In this document: positions 26,419 through 34,019 of the stretch, in pieces | Numbering within the stretch: position 1 is the first letter of the stretch | Layout: every line of letters starts with the position of its first letter | DNA from: Promethearchaeota archaeon | GTDB lineage: Archaea > Asgardarchaeota > Lokiarchaeia > Sigyniarchaeales > SOKP01 | Direction: 5' to 3' | Length of the DNA stretch: 44,849 nt | Assembly (NCBI GenBank): GCA_016839745.1 | Contig: JAEOTS010000069.1 | Span: 1 to 44,849, forward strand | The notes under the pieces: generated by a model | Database searches by the model: none | Told to the model about the DNA's origin: nothing | The model's input: only the letters and a program-made list of their open reading frames with translations | Program-made: the position numbers and the translations under genes

Positions 26419-26564
26419 TATACTAGCAGCGCAGCTCTAATTGAGTCTAATTTTATAATATTTAAATAAATCAAGAAATTAAAAATTAATTATTTTTTAT
26501 AGCAATCTAGATGTAAAAAATATTTCTAAATTTATCGTAAAATCCTTAAAATCTGTTTTTCAAT

Positions 26565-27428
26565 TTAATTTTTTAATTCAAAGTTCACTTCAGCATTAGA
26601 TATGATACCCAATTTTCTAGCTTTTTCTCTTATGTATTTCATTCTATGTTCTTTTAGTCGGTCTGAAACTATTAATGCGGGAATTAAAGGAATAACAATT
26701 ATTAAGGGAAAAGGTACAAAAACAATTAATAACATAACAAACAGAGGTATAGAAAGGTCATTTGCAAGTTGCGGGATAAATAATTCCATAAATTCAATAT
26801 AAGAAAGAACAACAGACACTCCCGCGTATCCTTTTAGAAATTGACCATACCACCTTCCAACTGACCTGATTTCAACGGGTCTATGCGTATCACCCGCCTT
26901 TTTTAAGTTAGAATATAAAATACCAGAATCCATAAGGAACCACGTTGTCGAAAAAAGTATGCTGGCCAGCCCAATTGCAAACATTAAGAGGGCAAGGAAT
27001 GTATTGAGATCGTCAATAAAACTACGTGGATCTGAACCAACTGATATTGAGATGATCATTGGTGTCGTAAAAAGTAATGAAATGTTGATTGTCATTAATG
27101 CTGCAAAGATACCTTCAGAAAAGAACTTAAATTTTTTAAAATCTTTTTCATAAATTCCGTATTCCACTTTCTTACCAAATACTTTTTTATGAATAAAAAG
27201 AAAGAGTGGAGCAAAGAGATATCCCCCAATAAGCAAACCAATAATTGATGAGAATGGTAGGATCAGAATGAATATCAATCCAACTTCAATTCCTATATCT
27301 CGTATTGGGATGAATTTAGTTAAATCTTGATGAGGAATTGATATCGAAAGTACGACAGAAAGAATTAGTATAAATATGCAATAGACTATAAAATATAAAA
27401 TTGGTTTAGAATACTTAGATTTTAACAT
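26565..27428 (-). CDS. Multi-pass membrane protein of unknown function
   Basis: This 287-residue protein has about six to seven membrane helices: about 10-30, 45-80 (probably two), 103-128, 144-168, 200-218 and 228-255. A cytoplasmic loop has conserved-looking polar residues (DTHRPVEIRSVGRWYGQF, about 177-194), and the C-terminus is long, basic and soluble (RLKEHRMKYIREKARKLG). No known transporter signature is visible. It is downstream of the PfkB kinase on the same strand with a 25-base gap, so they may be co-transcribed. Confidence 0.65.
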   Translation of the reverse strand: MLKSKYSKPILYFIVYCIFILILSVVLSISIPHQDLTKFIPIRDIGIEVGLIFILILPFSSIIGLLIGGYLFAPLFLFIHKKVFGKKVEYGIYEKDFKKFKFFSEGIFAALMTINISLLFTTPMIISISVGSDPRSFIDDLNTFLALLMFAIGLASILFSTTWFLMDSGILYSNLKKAGDTHRPVEIRSVGRWYGQFLKGYAGVSVVLSYIEFMELFIPQLANDLSIPLFVMLLIVFVPFPLIIVIPLIPALIVSDRLKEHRMKYIREKARKLGIISNAEVNFELKN

Positions 27429-27453
27429 CTAGTTAACCGACCTTGTTTTTTAG

Positions 27454-28461
27454 CTAAATAATTTTGGAAAATATTTGTTTAATGGAGTTACTGTTGATAA
27501 AAACTTCTAATTCTTGTAAACTGTTAGGTAAACCCTCCCGAACTCCAATTTCTTTACTTTCTAAATAGGACATTGCGGTTGCCATCTTAGAGGATTTCTC
27601 TAGACTAAATCCGTTTAGTTGGGAGATTAAAAGACCGCTTAGAAACGCATCTCCCGCACCTGTAGTGTCTTCTATAAGTCCTTCGTAAATAGAACTATTT
27701 ACTATGCTTTGACCATCTGAGATTATGGATCCATTTGGTCCATCAGTAATTGATATTAGTTTTACCCCCATGTCTAAAAATTTATGAATCATTGGAATTT
27801 TATCTGATTCTCCAGTAAATTCCTGGGCTTCCTCTTTATTTAACGAAACGACATCTGAATTCGAGATTAAGATTTTTGCCCATTTGAGGTTATTCTTAAT
27901 GATAGACATGCTTGGAGCTGCGAACACTTTTCCTTTATTTTCTAATGTGAGATTCAGTGCTTTTTCGATTGCTTTACACCCACTTTCAGTCGTTAAGGAT
28001 GTCCACGCAAAAGCTTTGATGCCTTGAAACAATTCGGTTTTAACATATTCAGGTTTAAGCAAGTTATTTGCGCCTTTATAAGCTAAAATACTTCTGTCTT
28101 TTCCCCACTCCGTTTTTAAAATCACTGAAAAAGCTGTACCATCGGCTTCAGTCTGAATGACATTTGAAAGATCGACACCTCTCTTTTTCATGTCGTCTAA
28201 ACAAATGCTTGCTGAGAAATCTTTACCTAATACTCCAATGTAAGAACTTTTTAAGCCCAACATTGCACAATTTGACGCAATATTAGCAGCAGAACCACCC
28301 GGAACGAATAGAACTCCATCTACATTCAGTTTGTGGCTGTATTCTATTGCTGTATATTTTTTTATCACATCCTTATCCAATAATTCAAATCTAAGGATAT
28401 CTTTAACTTGTAGCATACAATCGAGCGTACAACTACCAATCGTAATTACTTCTGGATTCAT
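27454..28461 (-). CDS. PfkB-family carbohydrate/nucleoside kinase
   Basis: From this start the protein has 335 residues and the ribokinase fold. The N-terminal substrate motif is PGGSAANIASNCAMLG, the middle has LGKDFSASICLDDM and VVSLNKEEAQEF, and the C-terminal ATP/catalytic motif is DTTGAGDAFLSGLL with the catalytic aspartate. It phosphorylates a sugar or nucleoside; ribokinase, fructokinase and adenosine kinase cannot be told apart by eye. The ATG at 28459-28461 fits the first beta-strand (EVITIGSCTLD); a GTG three codons earlier is also in frame. It may form a unit with the membrane-protein gene downstream. Confidence 0.88.
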   Translation of the reverse strand: MNPEVITIGSCTLDCMLQVKDILRFELLDKDVIKKYTAIEYSHKLNVDGVLFVPGGSAANIASNCAMLGLKSSYIGVLGKDFSASICLDDMKKRGVDLSNVIQTEADGTAFSVILKTEWGKDRSILAYKGANNLLKPEYVKTELFQGIKAFAWTSLTTESGCKAIEKALNLTLENKGKVFAAPSMSIIKNNLKWAKILISNSDVVSLNKEEAQEFTGESDKIPMIHKFLDMGVKLISITDGPNGSIISDGQSIVNSSIYEGLIEDTTGAGDAFLSGLLISQLNGFSLEKSSKMATAMSYLESKEIGVREGLPNSLQELEVFINSNSIKQIFSKII

Positions 28462-28552
28462 ATATAACACACTTTATACTTAAGGTAAAGAATATTATAA
28501 AAATAGAGTTTAAGCTTAAAAAATTTTGCTTGATAGGGAGAAAGAGAAACTT

Positions 28553-28562
28553 AAAAAAAAAA
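28553..28562 (-). terminator. U-tract terminator of the ESCRT-III gene
   Basis: Ten A on the plus strand read as ten U on the minus-strand transcript, six bases after the snf7 stop codon. Confidence 0.5.
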
Positions 28563-28568
28563 GGGAAC

Positions 28569-29195
28569 CTAATCTTTCGACTTCAGTTTATTTAATTCAT
28601 CTTCCAATTCTTTTACTTTTCCATCAGGATCTACAGAGGGTAAAGCCCCGCCTACTTCAACCTGTATTTCTGCGTCGATTTCACCTAATATCTCTTTAAC
28701 TTGATTATCAGTGACTGCAGTATCTAAAGTCATATTATCTATTCCATCTGATGTGATCTCTTGAGTTACTTCGAAATCTTCCATATCAATACCGATTTCT
28801 TCCATTAATTCTGTAAGTTGAGGCACAGATAATTGATTTTTTAGCATTCCTAAACTAACGGCAATACCTTGCATAATATCGGAAATATCTTTAACAGCAT
28901 GAGCTTGTTCTAGTTTAAAAACCATACCCTCTAAGTTTGTTCTAAAGTGGTCAATTGCCCTGGCCTGTTTTTTAACTTGAAGATAATTTCGGGCGTGAAA
29001 TTCCGATCCATCCATATCGCCAGCCTTTCTAAGTCTTACAGCTTTATCTCTAGCTTGTTTAGCAGTCATCTCCATTTTTTTTGTGTTTCTCATTAATCTT
29101 TTATTAAATACCTTAAGCTTAACTGTTGCTGAACGAACAGTATCTTTCTTCTTGCCTCCTGAGAGCCAGTTACTCATATCTTTGAGAAAACCCAT
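28569..29195 (-). CDS. ESCRT-III protein, Snf7/CHMP family
   Basis: This 208-residue protein is an Asgard ESCRT-III subunit, which polymerises on membranes to drive scission. It has the family layout: a basic N-terminal amphipathic segment with a Trp (MSNWLSGGKKKD), a long basic helix hairpin (about 20-90, KKMEMTAKQARDKAVRLRK and YLQVKKQARAIDHFRTNLEGM), then acidic helices (about 120-175, LMEEIGIDMEDFEV), and a C-terminal helix. That last helix, LEDELNKLK at 197-205, closely matches the MIM1 motif by which CHMP1-3 bind the Vps4 MIT domain. Divergent from vps4 across a 221-base shared region, and followed by a U-tract. More CHMP1-3-like than CHMP4-like by the MIM1, but this is inferred. Confidence 0.92.
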   Translation of the reverse strand: MGFLKDMSNWLSGGKKKDTVRSATVKLKVFNKRLMRNTKKMEMTAKQARDKAVRLRKAGDMDGSEFHARNYLQVKKQARAIDHFRTNLEGMVFKLEQAHAVKDISDIMQGIAVSLGMLKNQLSVPQLTELMEEIGIDMEDFEVTQEITSDGIDNMTLDTAVTDNQVKEILGEIDAEIQVEVGGALPSVDPDGKVKELEDELNKLKSKD

Positions 29196-29416
29196 CTTAA
29201 TTCATCAATTATTATTTTTTTTATATAATATAAGAAAACTCAAGATTATATAATTTTTTGTTGTAGACCAATATTTACGATACCTTTTTAAAAAGAAAAT
29301 TTGATATACATGGAAGAATTAATTAATAAAATAAACATTGAACTAGCTTACCTATAAATATTAATAATATTTTAAGATAAATAAGATAAATAATTACTTT
29401 TAAAAGGTTATCGCCG
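29196..29416. promoter_or_regulatory. Shared divergent promoter region of snf7 and vps4
   Basis: 221 AT-rich bases separate the starts of the ESCRT-III gene (minus) and vps4 (plus) with no gene between. Both promoters must lie here, so ESCRT-III and its ATPase could be co-regulated. AAAAGG at 29402-29407 is a Shine-Dalgarno-like site 9 bases before the vps4 TTG. Confidence 0.5.
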
Positions 29417-30634
29417 TTGAGTAGTGTTGATAGTAAGCTTTACCAGTATGCCGTTCAAGAAGCGCAAGCTGCCGTTGAATTGGACGAAAATGGGCATTAT
29501 AGGCAAGCTCTAAATAAGTATCAAAGAGCCGCAGAGATTTTAATACAATTTGTAAAATACAATAAAAATCCGATAATGATTAGAAAATGTCACGAACAAA
29601 TTGAGCAGTATCTAGACCGAGCTAATGTGCTTAAGTTCCATTTAAGCGGTCCTAAGGCTAAAAGAGGAAGACCTTCTAGTAGGCCAAGTGAGCCAAAAGA
29701 GGGTGAACCAAAAGCAGATGAGGGCCAATATTCTGCTGAAGAACAAGAAATAATAGATTCTATATCAGGGACCATATTAACTGAATCTCCTGATGTAAAA
29801 TGGACTGATATCGCCGGTTTAGCAGGAAGTAAACAAGCTTTAAGAGAAGCGATAGTTTTACCTATTATGAAACCTAACTTATTTACTGGGGCGAGAAAAC
29901 CTTGGTCAGGTATATTATTATTTGGTCCTCCTGGATGTGGAAAGACGTTACTAGCCCGAGCTGCAGCTACAGAATGTAAGGCTACATTTTTTAGTGTTTC
30001 CTCAGCGGATTTATTAAGTAAATGGTTAGGCGAAAGTGAGAAATTAATTAGCTCTCTTTTTAAGGTAGCTCGTATAAAGGCGCCCAGTTTAATTTTCATG
30101 GATGAGATCGATTCAGTAGCTACTAAAAGAGGAGAAGGCCACGAGGGTGGAGGAGAAAGGAGAGTTAAAACTCAATTATTAGCCGAAATTCAAGGCATTA
30201 AATCAGGCTCTAAAAAACCTTTATTAGTTTTAGGAGCAACCAATCGACCATGGGATATCGATACGGCTATGCTTAGCAGATTTGAGAAAAAAGTGTATGT
30301 TCCACTTCCAGATTTAACAGCTAGAGTTGGAATATTCAAAATTCACACCGCAGGCATTAATATGGCGTTAACTGAAGAAGATTTCATTGAGTTAGGAGTT
30401 AGATCGGAAGGATATTCTGGAAGAGATATCTCTAATGTATGTCGTGAAGTTATAATGATCCCGATAAGGGAGTTAGACATGGGAGGACTCCTTGAAAACT
30501 CCGATAAAGAAGTAATTGTAAGGGATATTAATTTACAAGATTTCATGAAAACTTTAAAGAAAGTAAAACGTATGACTACTGATTCTGCTCTAGATCAATA
30601 CGAACAATGGGCAACAGATTTCGGAGAGTATTAA
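29417..30634 (+). CDS. vps4: Vps4-like AAA ATPase with MIT domain
   Basis: This 405-residue ATPase disassembles ESCRT-III polymers. Residues 1-80 form a MIT domain of three helices (LYQYAVQEAQAAVELDENG, YRQALNKYQRAAEILIQF, and the HEQIEQYLDRANVLK helix). A proline/glycine-rich linker follows, then the AAA core with Walker A GPPGCGKT (170-177), Walker B IFMDEID (D229, E230), a sensor-1 GATNRPWDID, and the arginine-finger region LSRFEKKVYVPLPD. The end DSALDQYEQWATDFGEY matches the C-terminal helix of eukaryotic Vps4. The start is a TTG with AAAAGG upstream; the MIT domain requires it. It is 21 bases before the Vps25-like gene. Confidence 0.95.
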   Translation: MSSVDSKLYQYAVQEAQAAVELDENGHYRQALNKYQRAAEILIQFVKYNKNPIMIRKCHEQIEQYLDRANVLKFHLSGPKAKRGRPSSRPSEPKEGEPKADEGQYSAEEQEIIDSISGTILTESPDVKWTDIAGLAGSKQALREAIVLPIMKPNLFTGARKPWSGILLFGPPGCGKTLLARAAATECKATFFSVSSADLLSKWLGESEKLISSLFKVARIKAPSLIFMDEIDSVATKRGEGHEGGGERRVKTQLLAEIQGIKSGSKKPLLVLGATNRPWDIDTAMLSRFEKKVYVPLPDLTARVGIFKIHTAGINMALTEEDFIELGVRSEGYSGRDISNVCREVIMIPIRELDMGGLLENSDKEVIVRDINLQDFMKTLKKVKRMTTDSALDQYEQWATDFGEY

Positions 30635-30655
30635 AAACAAGTAAAGATGTAGAAT

Positions 30656-31555
30656 ATGGAACGTCAAAAAGAGAATCAGAAAGAAGTTGTTAAAGAAGTC
30701 AAAGATCTTAAAGAAAAACCAGAAAGAGAATTAGACGGTTTAAGGAAAGAATTAGCTCGCTTAAAGGAACTAAAAAGACAGAAGGAATTAAAAGAAATTG
30801 AAGCTAATTCAGAAGAATTGGTTTCAGAAGTTAACAGTGAAAGTCTCCCAAGTGATGAAATTGAAACCCGCTTAAATAATATTGAAGATATTCTCACATC
30901 AAGACTAGGAGAGATAGATCAAAAAACCTACGAACAAAACGCTGCTCAAATTGAAAAAGAACTTCGAGAGCTTGAACTAGAAATAGTAAAGGAGAGAGGG
31001 GCAGTAACTAAAGAAATATCAACATATGAAATGTTGTTGAATGATTACCCATGGCTTGAAGAAAAAAGGTATATCTTCATGTATTCTCTTCCTAATAAAA
31101 AAACTGACTTGAAAGATTACGAGTCTTGGAAAAAAGAGTGGTCAAAAGTTCTATTTGATTACGCCCGCTATGCTATTCTTCATATTCTATACCTTAGAAA
31201 AGCCGAATCTGAGAAGCCATTTTCCAACTTTGAGGAACGCAAAAAAGCTCTAGAAGAAATTGCTGAAGAATTAGTCAATAAGGAACAAGCTGAATGGCTT
31301 TCAAAGAGCAAAGAAAAATTGAGGGTATATTGGAAAAGCCTAGATAATTGGGCAGAGGATATCTACGAATGGGCTATGGAAATCTCTCCCTTAGAACCAA
31401 TTTTAATTTTTGAAATCAGAGAATCCAACAGAGAGTTTAGTAAGCTTCCCAATGAAGATATTGTCAAAATCTTTAAAATGTTAGAGAAGGAAAAGAGGGG
31501 GAAGATTATTACATTAGATGATGGGCAAATTTCTTTTAAGATCAAAATAGAATAA
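30656..31555 (+). CDS. vps25: ESCRT-II Vps25-like protein with long N-terminal coiled coil
   Basis: This 299-residue protein contains, from about residue 130, the two winged helices of Vps25. Matching features are YPWLEEKRYIFMYSLPN, YESWKKEWSKVLFDYARY, KPFSN, QAEWLSKSKEKLRVYWKSLDNWAEDIYEWA, and the final helix-wing IVKIFKMLEKEKRGKIITLDDG. These follow the order and aromatic pattern of eukaryotic Vps25, which links ESCRT-II to ESCRT-III. The first 130 residues are a charged coiled coil (heptad-like Leu/Lys/Glu) absent from eukaryotic Vps25, which is about 180 residues. It follows vps4 after 21 bases and ends 5 bases from the EAP30 gene. Confidence 0.9.
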   Translation: MERQKENQKEVVKEVKDLKEKPERELDGLRKELARLKELKRQKELKEIEANSEELVSEVNSESLPSDEIETRLNNIEDILTSRLGEIDQKTYEQNAAQIEKELRELELEIVKERGAVTKEISTYEMLLNDYPWLEEKRYIFMYSLPNKKTDLKDYESWKKEWSKVLFDYARYAILHILYLRKAESEKPFSNFEERKKALEEIAEELVNKEQAEWLSKSKEKLRVYWKSLDNWAEDIYEWAMEISPLEPILIFEIRESNREFSKLPNEDIVKIFKMLEKEKRGKIITLDDGQISFKIKIE

Positions 31556-31560
31556 ATTAA

Positions 31561-32277
31561 TTATAAAGAAGGAAAATACCACTGCTTTCCCTTTAAAAGA
31601 GACTCCCTTAACTTTGCTACACCAGTTTGTTCTAGCGATTTTAAAGTCTCTATTGCGCGATCTTGAGACCAGTTCAACGCAATACATACATCTTCGATAG
31701 AGATGAAGCCTTTTTCTTTCGCAACTCCAACAACTTTAACTTGATCGCCCGTGTATTGAACTGGAAAGAATCTAACCATAACGATACCAGAATCAAGCTC
31801 CTGTAAATCGTCAATTATATGATTTTTCTTGAGCATCTTCAAAGCTTTGGCTAGATCCTTTAGCTCTAATATTCCTTTTAAAATACCTGTGTTAACGAGA
31901 CCATACACTTTAGAAATGGGTAATAATCCAACTCCAATTTCTTCTTTCTGCATCAAAATTCTTTGGTAAGCGAGCATTCCCAAGTTTTCATGATCGATTT
32001 TTGAAAATTTCTTTAATACATCGTTTTCTGTAATTTGTTCAGTAATTATTTTGGAGGAGGGTATGTTAAACTTCTTTTGTAGAGCTTTAACTTCCTCCTT
32101 TAATTCAGGAGTTAAAGCTAAAATAACTCCGTGGTTCTTAGCTAATTCTGTAAGCCTTTCTTTAGTAAAGTTTTCTGTCGAAGCTTTTGCTTCCATATCT
32201 TTTAATTTTAACTCCGCTGCCTTCTTCTTCATAGCTTCTCTTAAATCTATTTCATCTTCAATTTTCCGAATACCCAT
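31561..32277 (-). CDS. vps22: ESCRT-II EAP30-domain protein (Vps22/Vps36-like)
   Basis: This 238-residue protein matches the EAP30 family. It has an N-terminal helical hairpin like that of Vps22/SNF8 (KKKAAELKLKDMEAK), then the first winged helix (LLPISKVYGLVNTG, KDLAKALKMLKKNH) and a second (GFISIEDVCIALNWSQDRAIETLKSLEQTG) closing with GKQWYFPSL, very like the YWLPAL ending of SNF8. With Vps25 it forms ESCRT-II in eukaryotes. Length is near that of SNF8. It is convergent with vps25 (5-base gap). Only one EAP30 gene is present here, so one protein may serve for both Vps22 and Vps36. Confidence 0.9.
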   Translation of the reverse strand: MGIRKIEDEIDLREAMKKKAAELKLKDMEAKASTENFTKERLTELAKNHGVILALTPELKEEVKALQKKFNIPSSKIITEQITENDVLKKFSKIDHENLGMLAYQRILMQKEEIGVGLLPISKVYGLVNTGILKGILELKDLAKALKMLKKNHIIDDLQELDSGIVMVRFFPVQYTGDQVKVVGVAKEKGFISIEDVCIALNWSQDRAIETLKSLEQTGVAKLRESLLKGKQWYFPSL

Positions 32278-32356
32278 TTTTCGATAACACTATTTTTTAA
32301 TAACTTTATAGATTAATAATTATAAAACTACTTATTTCTTTTTATTTTAACTGAGA

Positions 32357-32938
32357 ATGAGAGATTTGAATATTTTTAGATTAATTAATAAAATTGAAAA
32401 ATCAATGATTAATGATTCTCTTTTAAAATTTACATCAGAATTTGTATCATTTTTTAGAAAAAATGATTATAAATTCTATGTTTCTATCAGCGACAAGCAA
32501 GCAGAAAACAAGTTCCCCTTAATCTATTTGGTTTCATACGTTATAAGCAAAATCTTAGAAGAAAGATTAAAAAACGAGAATATACATTCTGCTGGTATTT
32601 ATTTTGGTTTCATCAAGAAAGGCGTTTTGCACATTAGTTTAGAAGGAGCTGAATTTATGCGTAATCACCAGATACTTCCAAATAGTATTAAAATTACTAT
32701 AAATGTAAAAGGAGAAAAATCAGTTCTCTATGGAAACGATGTTGTAAAGAGTTTCACAATTAGTATTCCCCCTGAGTTAAAAAGAAATGATCTTCTCGCA
32801 GTTTTAAATCAGAAAAACGAAATTATTGCTTTAGCAAGAGCCGAAATAGATTATAGTTCATTCGATAACCTCAAATTAAACCAAAAAATAGCGCGAAATC
32901 TTGTAGATAAAGGATATTATCTAAGGAAAAAACAATAA
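32357..32938 (+). CDS. nip7: Nip7-like ribosome biogenesis protein (pre-PUA + PUA)
   Basis: This 193-residue protein matches the Nip7 family, a ribosome-assembly factor shared by archaea and eukaryotes. The N-terminal alpha/beta domain contains SAGIYFGFIKKGVLHISLEG, corresponding to the GTCFGKF/RLHVTAL region. The C-terminal PUA domain begins SVLYGNDVVKSF, as in human NIP7 (SFLYGNHVLKS), and continues through EIIALARAEID to KGYYLRK. It probably binds rRNA precursors in 60S/50S assembly. It lies 79 bases from the EAP30 gene and is convergent with the NOP2/Sun methyltransferase, a fitting neighbour. Confidence 0.85.
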   Translation: MRDLNIFRLINKIEKSMINDSLLKFTSEFVSFFRKNDYKFYVSISDKQAENKFPLIYLVSYVISKILEERLKNENIHSAGIYFGFIKKGVLHISLEGAEFMRNHQILPNSIKITINVKGEKSVLYGNDVVKSFTISIPPELKRNDLLAVLNQKNEIIALARAEIDYSSFDNLKLNQKIARNLVDKGYYLRKKQ

Positions 32939-32968
32939 TGATTGAAATGATTCAAACGGGGATAAATA

Positions 32969-33874
32969 TTACTTGCTTTTTTCAATTAAACTAACAAAAA
33001 AACCGATAGTGTCATGTAAATGAGGATAGAGTCTTTGAGAATGCTTGATATCTTCCCTAAGTTTTTTATTGTAAACTTCTGTAATTCCATCTACGCCGTA
33101 ATTGCTTGATATTTTAATAACGGAGAAATCTGAATTATTTTTTAGCACATCATCTAATACAATTTCATTTTCTTCAGGCGCAATCGAACAGGTGCTATAT
33201 AGTAAATGTCCTCCGGGATTTAAGGAATTCAAACCAGATTCTAATAGTTTTTTTTGAATGACACTCAATTTATCGATATCATTTTTATTTTTACTTTTCT
33301 TTCTACTGGGATCTTGTCTGATCAATCCCTCTCCAGTGCATGGTGCGTCTAATAATATCTTATCCGCCTTCAAATTCATTTTTGACAAATTCACAGCGTC
33401 ATCATATATAACAATCGAATTGGAAACACCCATTCTTCGAAGATTAAGTTCTAAAGCTGGTATTCTATTTTTATTTCTTTCAATTAAGATTAAATTGCCC
33501 TCGTTGTTCATTTTCTGTGCTAAGTGTGTTGCTTTTCCACCTGGAGCCGCACACATATCAACCACAATATCGCTCGGGCTTGGGTCGAGAATGTGAACGG
33601 GTAACATTGGAGCAATACTCTGCAAATAATAAAATCCTTGGAGATATTCGTGAGTTGATCCTAAATTGAAAGGAGCGTTGTTTATTTTGAATCCGTAAGG
33701 TATCCAATCAAGAGGTTCTAACATAAATCCTTTACTTTCCAGCCTATATTTTAAAGTTTCAACATCTATTTTAATCGTATTAACTCTAATGGAAGGTGTT
33801 AATGGCTTTTCATTCGCAATTAGTAATTGTTTTGCTTGATCCTCTCCTAAGAATTGAAAATACCTTTCAATCAT
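32969..33874 (-). CDS. NOP2/Sun-type RNA cytosine-C5 methyltransferase
   Basis: From the first ATG this protein has 301 residues and the RsmB/NOP2/Sun fold. It contains the AdoMet site DMCAAPGGKATHLA, the motif VI region LLDAPCTGEG with one catalytic cysteine, and LLYSTCSIAPEENE with the second. It methylates cytosine-5 in rRNA or tRNA. The frame continues upstream to 33940 with SIRKLAEQYGYLPY directly before MIERY, which is the conserved start of this family, yet no ATG, GTG or TTG occurs there (only CTG at 33926 and ATT at 33911). So the true N-terminus is likely upstream. It is convergent with nip7. Confidence 0.9.
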   Translation of the reverse strand: MIERYFQFLGEDQAKQLLIANEKPLTPSIRVNTIKIDVETLKYRLESKGFMLEPLDWIPYGFKINNAPFNLGSTHEYLQGFYYLQSIAPMLPVHILDPSPSDIVVDMCAAPGGKATHLAQKMNNEGNLILIERNKNRIPALELNLRRMGVSNSIVIYDDAVNLSKMNLKADKILLDAPCTGEGLIRQDPSRKKSKNKNDIDKLSVIQKKLLESGLNSLNPGGHLLYSTCSIAPEENEIVLDDVLKNNSDFSVIKISSNYGVDGITEVYNKKLREDIKHSQRLYPHLHDTIGFFVSLIEKSK

Positions 33875-34019
33875 ATACGGTAGATATCCGTATTGTTCTG
33901 CGAGTTTTCGAATAGATTTAGAATTCAGAGATATAAAAAATCAACTCTAAGTGAAACTATTATTACATAATAAAAATTAATTTAATATATTTGTTATTGA
34001 TAGAAAAAAGAGTAGCATC

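Larger units (their letters stand above)
26300..26432 (-). tRNA. tRNA-Gly (anticodon GCC) with two introns
   Basis: The 133-base precursor gives a 72-base tRNA when two introns are removed. The acceptor is GCGCTGC paired with GCGGCGC (one G-U), the T arm is CCGGG-TTCAATT-CCCGG, and the anticodon stem is CCAGG/CTTGG. The anticodon loop is interrupted after position 37 by 31 bases in a canonical bulge-helix-bulge: the central helix TTGC/GCAA is flanked by the three-base bulges CAA and TAA. A second insert of about 30 bases lies in the D-loop, containing an 8-bp hairpin. CCA is not encoded. Anticodon GCC reads glycine GGC/GGU. Confidence 0.85.

Noticed and set aside
29590..30099. 169-codon open frame antisense to vps4
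   Set aside because: Covers the MIT linker and Walker region of vps4, which is plainly the coding strand; no domain recognisable in the antisense product.
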